Source: CALFUK01 sp964398295 (lineage in GTDB: Bacteria > Bacteroidota > Bacteroidia > Chitinophagales > Saprospiraceae). From it: a stretch of DNA of 12,590 nt. The position numbers were made by a program, and so were the translations under genes. The notes under the pieces are model-generated. The model was not told the origin of the DNA. It did no database searches and saw only the letters and a program-made list of their open reading frames with translations. Shown here one piece after another: positions 1 to 6,285 of this stretch. Numbering within the stretch: position 1 is the first letter of the stretch; every line of letters starts with the position of its first letter. The DNA lies in assembly GCA_964398295.1 (NCBI GenBank), contig CAYNMW010000127.1, positions 1-12,590 on the forward strand. The letters are read 5' to 3'.

Positions 1-171
1 AATGGAAGAAGCCAAACGTTATTTTTCCTCCGTTTCTTGATATACTGATCCTATTTTATTCAGACTTACCAAAAATTTAGAAAGTCAAACTTTTTACCAC
101 CCTTGTGCAAAAGTTGTTTCTATATATAAGTCTCAAAGCCAATTTCTCTTCGGTATATTTGGTTTTACCTT

Positions 172-285
172 GAAAAATTAGAAGAACATGGGCTTGTGAT
201 TAGAATAAGCTACAATAAAGTACCGCCTAAAGTAGAATATTCTTTGTCCCCATTGGGTATAGAATTAGCAGATAAAAGTCTTTGA
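172..285 (+). pseudogene. Decayed C-terminal remnant of an HxlR-family regulator
   Basis: In the frame starting at 172 the sequence reads EKLEEHGLVIRISYNKVPPK (then VEYSLSPLGIELADKSL and a stop at 283-285). This is the end of an HxlR-type winged-helix domain: the wing region 'LEEHGLV-R--Y--VPPKVEYSL-PLG' is the most recognisable stretch of that family. A complete HxlR protein is about 100-120 residues; here only about 37 are present. Upstream in the same frame the sequence stops resembling the family within a few codons and meets a stop at 127-129, and there is no ATG start. I therefore read it as a gene fragment left by decay or rearrangement. No continuation was found in the other two forward frames. 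Bases 1-171 hold nothing else I recognise; the short ATG frame at 2-40 (12 codons) has no recognisable product. Confidence 0.7.
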
Positions 286-414
286 TTTGAATAAGTGGTT
301 ATGGATTAATTTGTCGATTGAGTAAGAAAGGATTTATTGTTTTGTCCTCTATACTTTGTTAATGATCTTATTATTATTCAAAAAAGTATAAATAATTTTA
401 TATATTAGAATAAT
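286..414 (+). promoter_or_regulatory. AT-rich non-coding region upstream of the regulator gene
   Basis: No open frame of note lies between the HxlR remnant and the regulator gene. The stretch is very AT-rich and is the expected place for the promoter of the regulator gene. A TTTG occurs at 354-358 behind a TATAC, reminiscent of the Bacteroidota -7 element (TAnnTTTG) but with wrong spacing, so I do not assign a definite promoter. Confidence 0.3.
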
Positions 415-437
415 AGTACAGTATAGTACAGTATACT
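415..437. promoter_or_regulatory. Tandem 10-bp repeat and palindrome, candidate operator of the regulator gene
   Basis: AGTACAGTAT occurs twice without a gap (415-424 and 425-434). The second copy runs into ACT, so that 430-437 is the perfect palindrome AGTATACT. The block ends 22 bases before the start codon of the GntR/LacI-like regulator. The 10-bp period is close to one turn of the DNA helix, so two identical sites would face the same side, as expected for cooperative binding by a dimeric winged-helix protein. Autoregulation by the gene product is an inference; I did not find the same motif before susC. Confidence 0.45.
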
Positions 438-459
438 TATTAATAATTAGCACGAAAAA

Positions 460-1470
460 ATGCCTCTACTCAGCACCATACTCGGTAATCCGAGAGGATC
501 TTCTACTAAAAAAGAAGGTATCATCAATGGAGTGATTCGTTGTATCAGCGATAGCGAAATGAAGATTGGTGATGTCCTACCTTCGGTGAATGAATTAGCC
601 AAAGGTTTAGGGTATTCTAGAGAAACAATTGTACAATCTTATCAAGAACTAAAAGACAGAGGCATTATTGAATCCAAACATGGAGTTGGGTATTTCATTG
701 TTAATCACAATACTGATTTAAAAGAGTCGATCGCATTAGTCCTTTACGAATTCCAATCATTCCAACAAGAGTTTTACAATCAATTTAGAAAAACACTAGG
801 AGAAGATTATAATATTGACGTTTACTTCCATCACAATAACCTACTTGTCTACGAATCAATCTTAAATTCTGTTAAAGGCAAATATGGTTCTTATGTTATT
901 GCTCCGATTCAATCAGATGGAGCAGATAATTTATTAGAGGATTTTCCTTCAGAAAAGTTACTGATTATAGATAGGTATCAATTTGTCAATGAACACGTGG
1001 CGAAAATCACACAGGAGTTTAGACAGTCATTGTTAGTGGTGTTTAATGATTTGTTAGAAGAGATACGCAAGTACAAAAAAGTTATTTTATTCTTTCAGGA
1101 CGACCTAGCATATCCTCCTGAAATTTTAAAGGCAATCAAGGAATTCTGTCAAACTCATAAGTTAAAACTTGACATACAAAAAGAATATATTTCTGAAATG
1201 TTGCGCAAAGGTCATTTGTACTTTACTATTGGTGATGCTGACCTCTGGCAATTATTAAAAGAAGCAAAAACTAAGCAATATCAGATGGGAGTAGACTTTG
1301 GGGTATTATCCCACAATGACTCCCAAGTAAAAGAAATTATTGAAGGTGGCATCACTACTTTTTCTACAGATTTTAAACGTATGGGAAAAGAAGCTGCTTC
1401 CTTCGTCATTCATAAAAAATTTATAAACACGATAATACCAAGTGAATTGATCAAAAGAAATTCTTTGTAA
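460..1470 (+). CDS. GntR-type winged-helix regulator with LacI-like sugar-binding domain
   Basis: This is a one-component transcription regulator of 336 residues, a full length for this architecture. Residues about 16-82 form a GntR-type winged helix: 'LPSVNELAKGLGYSRETIV' carries the helix-turn-helix and 'LKDRGIIESKHGVGYFI' the wing. The rest resembles the periplasmic-binding-protein fold of LacI-type regulators. Its end is typical of that fold: GVLSHNDSQVKEII, then GGITTFSTDFKRMGKEAA. Such chimeras are common in Bacteroidota next to sugar-utilisation genes (established family knowledge). Likely job here: bind a sugar, probably galactose or the imported galactoside, and control the downstream susCD-galactosidase-galK genes. 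The ligand and sign of control are not visible. The ATG at 460 is preceded by an A-rich stretch and by the repeat block at 415-437. The gene points the same way as susC, 73 bases upstream of it. Confidence 0.88.
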   Translation: MPLLSTILGNPRGSSTKKEGIINGVIRCISDSEMKIGDVLPSVNELAKGLGYSRETIVQSYQELKDRGIIESKHGVGYFIVNHNTDLKESIALVLYEFQSFQQEFYNQFRKTLGEDYNIDVYFHHNNLLVYESILNSVKGKYGSYVIAPIQSDGADNLLEDFPSEKLLIIDRYQFVNEHVAKITQEFRQSLLVVFNDLLEEIRKYKKVILFFQDDLAYPPEILKAIKEFCQTHKLKLDIQKEYISEMLRKGHLYFTIGDADLWQLLKEAKTKQYQMGVDFGVLSHNDSQVKEIIEGGITTFSTDFKRMGKEAASFVIHKKFINTIIPSELIKRNSL

Positions 1471-1486
1471 AGTGAATTAATAAAAA

Positions 1487-1516
1487 CGCACCAGCTATTG
1501 AAGTAGGACTGATGCG
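1487..1516. promoter_or_regulatory. Stem-loop between regulator gene and susC
   Basis: CGCACCAG (1487-1494) pairs with CTGATGCG (1509-1516) apart from one mismatch, and CTA (1495-1497) can pair with TAG (1504-1506) inside the loop. Read on the + strand it is not followed by a T-run, so it is a weak terminator of the regulator gene at best. Read on the - strand it is followed by TTTTTA, a better intrinsic-terminator shape that would stop antisense transcription from susC. It may also be part of the susC leader mRNA. A TATAAT at 1518-1523 follows directly, but Bacteroidota promoters do not normally use that element, so I do not call a promoter. Confidence 0.45.
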
Positions 1517-1543
1517 CTATAATAACTATTAAAAATAATAATT

Positions 1544-4500
1544 ATGGAAATACAAATTTATTGTTTTAAGTCTATTTGTACTCATTTAATAGGCAAAACA
1601 ATCTTCCTTTCTTTTGCCATAGTACTACTCTCTAACTTTATTCATGCGCAACAAGTCAATGGAATTGTGAAAGATGCATCTGGGGTTGAAGTAATTGGAG
1701 CTAGTGTTCTAGCAAATGGAACAACAGTCGGTACGATCACAGACCTCGATGGCTCATTTTCACTCAATGTTCCTTCTGGAGTTGATGCGATCACAATTTC
1801 TTATCTAGGTTATGAGTCTCAGTCAATTGTCTTGAACGGAAGAAGTTTTATTGATGTCATCTTAGCATCAGACAATCAGCTTCTTGACGAAGTGGTTGTG
1901 ATTGGTTATGGTACACAAAAAAGAAGCGATCTCATCGGATCTGTAGCTTCTATAGACGGATCAGATCTCAAAGCCTTAGCCGTCGGTAATGTGACATCTG
2001 CCTTACAAGGAAAACTTGCTGGTGTCCAGGTGGAAAATAACGGAGGAGCTCCTGGAGGAGATTCGAATGTATTTGTCAGAGGTGTCAGTTCGCTCACAAA
2101 TTCATTTCCTTTGTATGTTATCGATGGCACCTTTGCTGATAACATTTCTGCATTAAATCCAAAAGATATTGAGTCAATCGAGGTGCTGAAAGATGCATCT
2201 TCAGCAGCAATATATGGTTCGCGTGCAGCTAATGGTGTAGTATTGGTAACAACCAAAAGAGGATCCAACGATGGTAGAACAACAGTCTCACTTGACGTTC
2301 GAGCTGGTGTTGAATCAGCGACTAGAATGTTGGATTTACTAGACGGGCAACAATTTGCTCAGTATCGTAACCAGTTAGAATTAAACGATGGGACAGGTTT
2401 CGTTTTTCCTTCTAACTTACCAAGTACAGATTGGCAAGATCTGTCCATAAATTCGGGTGCTATTCAAGACTATGGCTTATCAGTATCTGGTGGTACCGAA
2501 AATGCGAAATATTATATCTCTGGAAATTTTTATGATCAGGATGGAATTTTGGTTGGTTCAGGATTCAGGAGATTAAATGCTAGAGCCAATAGTCAATTCA
2601 CAATTGGTAAACTCACAATTAACCAATCGTTATCCTTAATGGATTCTGATTTGCAAGAGAACAACTGGTTTGGTTTTGACGGTGCAACAGCACCAATCCT
2701 TAGCGAAACTGTACCAGAAAATGATGGAGGATTCGAGGCTCCAAGTTTTGACATTCATAATTTTGGAGGACTTAATAAATTTGGTCTCGCTACTCTGGAA
2801 GATAATAATCTGAGTTCTAGAAATGTGTTAGGAAATGTAAACCTAGCATATGATATATTACCTGAACTGCAAGTCAAATTAAACTTTGGTATTGATTACC
2901 TCAATTCATTTGCAAAGACGTTCACGCCTACCTTTTTTATGAGTAATTCTGATGCAGTCATAAATGTGAATACCCAAAATGATCTGACAGAAGTAAGAGG
3001 TGAAGAATTATTAACGGTTTGGGAACCAACAATTTCTTACAATAAGGATTTAGCAGGCAAGAGTAATTTAAATGTCGTACTTGGATTTACAGAGCAGCGA
3101 ATTGATTTTAGAAATCTTGCTGTATATGTGCAAGGATTGCCTACAAACAACATCCAGGTAATTGGTGCAGCATCCCCAGCTAATGTTCAAAATGTGGGAG
3201 GTGAAGATCGAACAAGTGGATTGCGATCATTATTTGGTAGAGTTAATTATAATCACAATGATAAGTATCTCTTTCAAGGTACCTTGAGAAGGGATGCATC
3301 TTCTAGGTTTGGCCCAGATTTTAGAGTTGGCTATTTCCCATCATTTTCAGCAGGTTGGAAAGTGCACAACGAAGACTTCTTTAATTCCTCTGCCCTTACA
3401 AGGTTGAAGTTGAGAGCTGGATGGGGCCGATTGGGTGCACAAAATATTCCTGATTTCTCTTTCCAGTCGGTATTTAATTTGACTTCAGGAGCATCATTTG
3501 GCGGTGCCCTTGTCCCTGGATATGCCCAAACGGAATTGTCAGTTGAGGACATAAAATGGGAAGAAGCTACGACAATTAATGTCGGCGCAGATTTAGGTTT
3601 TCTTGACGATAAATTCCTTGTTTCGCTAGAATATTATAATAAAGATGTGGACGATGTATTGGTAGGTGTTAACCTGCCTTCAACTGCAGGTACCAGTTTA
3701 CCAGTCATTCGAAATGCTGGTTCTATTAGCAATAGTGGGTTTGAAATTGAGGGTTTATATAGAGGTGGTTCATCCTCTGGCTTTTCTTATCAAGTAGGTT
3801 TAAATCTAGCAACCTTCAATAGTGAAATAACTGATTTGCCTAATCCGATTATAGGACCCTCAACAAGTGAAGATTTGACAAGAGTCAATCGATTTATAGA
3901 AGGAGAAGCGCCAGGTGTTTATTTTGGTTTTATCACCGAAGGAGTATATGCTGACGCGGCAGCAATTGAAAATGACCCCAATATTGCAAATGACCCGGTC
4001 AGAAGATCGCTTGTACAACCAGGAGATTTTATCAGAAGTGATATAAATGGAGACGGCATTATCAATGCAGAAGATCAAACCATTTTAGGTGACCCTACGC
4101 CAGATTTTATTTATGGCATTAATTTTAGCGGTCAGGTTTCGAATCTAGATTTTGGTGTATTTTTTAATGGTGTACAAGGAAATGAAATTTATAATTTAAA
4201 TCGATTCTTTAATATTTTCTGGGCAGATGATAACAAACTCACTGATGTCCTTCGAGCCTGGACACCACAGAACACGAATACAGATATTCCAAGATCAACA
4301 ACATTGGATCAAGCTGAAAATCGAGCTCCAAGTTCATTTTTTGTTGAAGACGGTTCATACTTCAGATTAAGGAGTCTTGAATTAGGTTATACACTTGATG
4401 CTGCATCTATTTCGAATTCATTGTCATCATTAAGAGTATTCGTAACTGGACAAAATCTATTAACAATTACAGGTTATAGTGGTTATAATCCAGACGTTTC

Positions 4501-4645
4501 ATCTACAAATGGAGGTAGAGCCAATAGAGATACAGGTTTTGCAGGAAATAGAGTTGATGTTAATCCGTTACTAGGAAGAGGATTAGATTCCCGTGCTTAT
4601 CCGAATGCAAGAGCCATCATTTTTGGCGTACAAGCTAATTTTTAA
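1544..4645 (+). CDS. susC: SusC-family TonB-dependent outer-membrane transporter
   Basis: Outer-membrane channel that imports oligosaccharides with energy from TonB-ExbBD. The 1033 residues are a usual SusC length. A Sec signal peptide ends near residue 35-36 (hydrophobic 19-33, then HAQ). Residues 37-110 are a carboxypeptidase-D-regulatory-like domain (GIVKDASGVEVIGASV). The SusC signature and TonB-box region LDEVVVIGYGTQKR lies at 114-127. The plug follows (about 128-240), with YVIDG, 'IESIEVLKDASSAAIYGSRA' and 'ANGVVLVTTKRG', then the beta-barrel ending in an aromatic residue (QANF). A DxNxDG calcium-loop-like motif sits at 833-844, as often seen in SusC barrels. susD follows after 20 bases, so the two are co-transcribed. 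The substrate cannot be read from this protein; the alpha-galactosidase and galactokinase downstream suggest an alpha-galactoside. The symbol names the family, not the starch-specific protein. Confidence 0.96.
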   Translation: MEIQIYCFKSICTHLIGKTIFLSFAIVLLSNFIHAQQVNGIVKDASGVEVIGASVLANGTTVGTITDLDGSFSLNVPSGVDAITISYLGYESQSIVLNGRSFIDVILASDNQLLDEVVVIGYGTQKRSDLIGSVASIDGSDLKALAVGNVTSALQGKLAGVQVENNGGAPGGDSNVFVRGVSSLTNSFPLYVIDGTFADNISALNPKDIESIEVLKDASSAAIYGSRAANGVVLVTTKRGSNDGRTTVSLDVRAGVESATRMLDLLDGQQFAQYRNQLELNDGTGFVFPSNLPSTDWQDLSINSGAIQDYGLSVSGGTENAKYYISGNFYDQDGILVGSGFRRLNARANSQFTIGKLTINQSLSLMDSDLQENNWFGFDGATAPILSETVPENDGGFEAPSFDIHNFGGLNKFGLATLEDNNLSSRNVLGNVNLAYDILPELQVKLNFGIDYLNSFAKTFTPTFFMSNSDAVINVNTQNDLTEVRGEELLTVWEPTISYNKDLAGKSNLNVVLGFTEQRIDFRNLAVYVQGLPTNNIQVIGAASPANVQNVGGEDRTSGLRSLFGRVNYNHNDKYLFQGTLRRDASSRFGPDFRVGYFPSFSAGWKVHNEDFFNSSALTRLKLRAGWGRLGAQNIPDFSFQSVFNLTSGASFGGALVPGYAQTELSVEDIKWEEATTINVGADLGFLDDKFLVSLEYYNKDVDDVLVGVNLPSTAGTSLPVIRNAGSISNSGFEIEGLYRGGSSSGFSYQVGLNLATFNSEITDLPNPIIGPSTSEDLTRVNRFIEGEAPGVYFGFITEGVYADAAAIENDPNIANDPVRRSLVQPGDFIRSDINGDGIINAEDQTILGDPTPDFIYGINFSGQVSNLDFGVFFNGVQGNEIYNLNRFFNIFWADDNKLTDVLRAWTPQNTNTDIPRSTTLDQAENRAPSSFFVEDGSYFRLRSLELGYTLDAASISNSLSSLRVFVTGQNLLTITGYSGYNPDVSSTNGGRANRDTGFAGNRVDVNPLLGRGLDSRAYPNARAIIFGVQANF

Positions 4646-4665
4646 ATTGATTAAACATTCTTAAT

Positions 4666-6216
4666 ATGAATACACACAAAATATATTCGCTTTTACTAAC
4701 AGTAGCGTTTGCTTCATTCATTGTCGTTAGTTGTAATGATGACTTATTGGATCAAGTCAATACAAATACTGTTTCTACAGGTAATTTTTGGCAGACTGAA
4801 ACTGATGCCATTAATGCGACAAATGGAATGTATCACCCTATTACCAATACCTTCTTTTGGGGGAGGATTATTCACACAGGTGCAATGCTGCGATCAGATG
4901 CTTTTAATATCAGACCGTTTGGTGTGAATACTGCAATGTCCACTCTTCAAGGAACGCCAGGTGTAGCTCGTTGGGCTACTGAAATTTGGCAAGAACCTTT
5001 CAAATCAATTTTTAGAGCTAATTCTATTATTGAGAATGTTGGGTCACAAATTCCAAATAGTGAAATATACCTGGGACAAGCTTATTTCATGAGAGCATTT
5101 TCACATTGGTATTTATTAAATCTTTTTGGAAATATTCCTTTGATTACAAGTACACCGCAAACAGATGAAGAATTTTTTCCTTCTCAAGTGTCAAGAGATG
5201 CAGTTTGGGATGCCATTATAGCTGATTTAGAATTGGCTGAAGGATTATTGCCAGCTGAATGGGGAGCTAACGATATGGGTAGACCAACATCTGGATCAGC
5301 TGCTGCTCTAAGAGGTAAGTCCTTTTTATATCGAGGCGACTGGGCTAATGCATCAGCAGCTTTTCAAACTGTAATCAATAGTGGTCGATATAGTTTACTT
5401 CCTGCTGAAAATTACGAAGACAATTTCGGGCAGGTTAATGAAAACAATTCGGAATCAGTTTTTGAATTACAGTATTTAGGACTTGAATCTTTTTCCTGGG
5501 GTGTTGACATCCCTGGAGTAGGTACACTAGGTAACTACCATATCGATTATGCACCACCAACTAAATCTCCTGATCAATCCCATTTTGTGAATACCTGGGT
5601 GCGAGATTTATTTGAAGCTAATGGTGAAACCATCAGACGTAATGCTACACTTGCATATGATTATCCTGGTTCATTAGGTTATGGTGGTACTCCATATCTA
5701 GAAGATTTTGCTGGTGACATTGAAGTTGCTAACAATGATGGAATGGAACCTATATTCACTAAGAAATATGCTGGTTTAGACATAGGGGAGAGAGATGCTG
5801 TAGACTTCTTAGGTACTAATGTTGGCAATAATTGGAGGATTATCAGATATGCAGATGTCTTGCTTATGATGGCAGAAGCTCTGAATAATCAAGGAAATAC
5901 CGCTGAGGCTTTAGGATTTGTAAATCAAGTCAGAGAACGTGCACAAGTCGATGCATTGTCGATTACAAGTCAAGCGGAAATGGCTCAGGCTATAATTGAT
6001 GAACGAGTGTTAGAACTAACAGGAGAGGGTCATCGATTTTTTGATCTGGTCAGATGGGAGTTGGCTGATGATTTCTTAGGAACTACTTCCTTGCATGGAG
6101 ATCATCCAAAATCATTAAGTGGAGGAGTATTCCAATCAGGTAGAGATGAATTTATCTGGGTACCAGTTTCAGAGTTGAGTGCAAATGCTAACTTGACTCA
6201 GAATCCAGGATATTAG
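4666..6216 (+). CDS. susD: SusD/RagB-family surface glycan-binding lipoprotein
   Basis: Outer-surface lipoprotein that forms the lid on the SusC channel and binds the incoming sugar. It has 516 residues. The signal peptide ends in a lipobox with the lipidated Cys at residue 23 (IVVSC), followed at once by NDD; acidic residues just after the cysteine are the known lipoprotein export signal in Bacteroidota, supporting a surface location. SusD family features are complete: the early 'NTNTVSTGNFW' with a following helix, 'AYFMRAFSHWYLLNLFGNIP' with PLIT, the TPR-like 'ALRGKSFLYRGDWANASAAF', 'IRYADVLLMMAEALNNQG', 'ERVLELTGEGHRFFDLVRW' and the C-terminal NPGY. The gene starts 20 bases after susC and is followed by the strong hairpin at 6241-6270, which may limit read-through into the next gene. 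Confidence 0.95.
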   Translation: MNTHKIYSLLLTVAFASFIVVSCNDDLLDQVNTNTVSTGNFWQTETDAINATNGMYHPITNTFFWGRIIHTGAMLRSDAFNIRPFGVNTAMSTLQGTPGVARWATEIWQEPFKSIFRANSIIENVGSQIPNSEIYLGQAYFMRAFSHWYLLNLFGNIPLITSTPQTDEEFFPSQVSRDAVWDAIIADLELAEGLLPAEWGANDMGRPTSGSAAALRGKSFLYRGDWANASAAFQTVINSGRYSLLPAENYEDNFGQVNENNSESVFELQYLGLESFSWGVDIPGVGTLGNYHIDYAPPTKSPDQSHFVNTWVRDLFEANGETIRRNATLAYDYPGSLGYGGTPYLEDFAGDIEVANNDGMEPIFTKKYAGLDIGERDAVDFLGTNVGNNWRIIRYADVLLMMAEALNNQGNTAEALGFVNQVRERAQVDALSITSQAEMAQAIIDERVLELTGEGHRFFDLVRWELADDFLGTTSLHGDHPKSLSGGVFQSGRDEFIWVPVSELSANANLTQNPGY

Positions 6217-6240
6217 AAGTAATAGTTTTTTCATAATTCA

Positions 6241-6270
6241 AACGGCCATCCTTAGCCAAGGGTGGCCGTT
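6241..6270 (+). terminator. Strong 13-bp stem-loop after susD (terminator or attenuator)
   Basis: AACGGCCATCCTT (6241-6253) pairs with AAGGGTGGCCGTT (6258-6270) over 13 base pairs with a single G-U pair, closing a four-base loop AGCC (6254-6257). In this AT-rich DNA it is the most stable hairpin I see. It is followed by GATTAATCTTCAATT, which is T-rich but has no clean T-run, so termination may be partial. The position, 24 bases after the susD stop and only 12-15 bases before the inferred start of the next gene, fits a transcript-end or mRNA-stabilising element that would make susCD transcripts more abundant than downstream ones. Confidence 0.75.
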
Positions 6271-6285
6271 GATTAATCTTCAATT

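Noticed and set aside
2..40. Short ATG frame MEEAKRYFSSVS at the window start
   Set aside because: Only 12 codons, no recognisable family, no support for expression.
1518..1523. TATAAT as a -10 promoter element for susC
   Set aside because: Bacteroidota primary sigma factors use a different -7 element, and no matching upstream element is visible; in AT-rich DNA the hexamer is expected by chance.
1906..2268. 120-codon open frame on the minus strand inside susC
   Set aside because: It lies antisense to the conserved TonB-box and plug region, whose reading is certain, and its translation shows no family features.
4040..4075. EF-hand or dockerin domain in SusC
   Set aside because: A single DxNxDGxIxxxD loop in this part of the barrel is common in SusC proteins; no second loop or dockerin pair is present.
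3331..4078. Two further minus-strand open frames within susC (72-73 codons)
   Set aside because: Antisense shadows of the barrel-coding sequence; low-complexity translations, no recognisable domain.
4709..4927. 72-codon + strand frame overlapping the start of susD
   Set aside because: Out-of-frame shadow of a certain susD gene.
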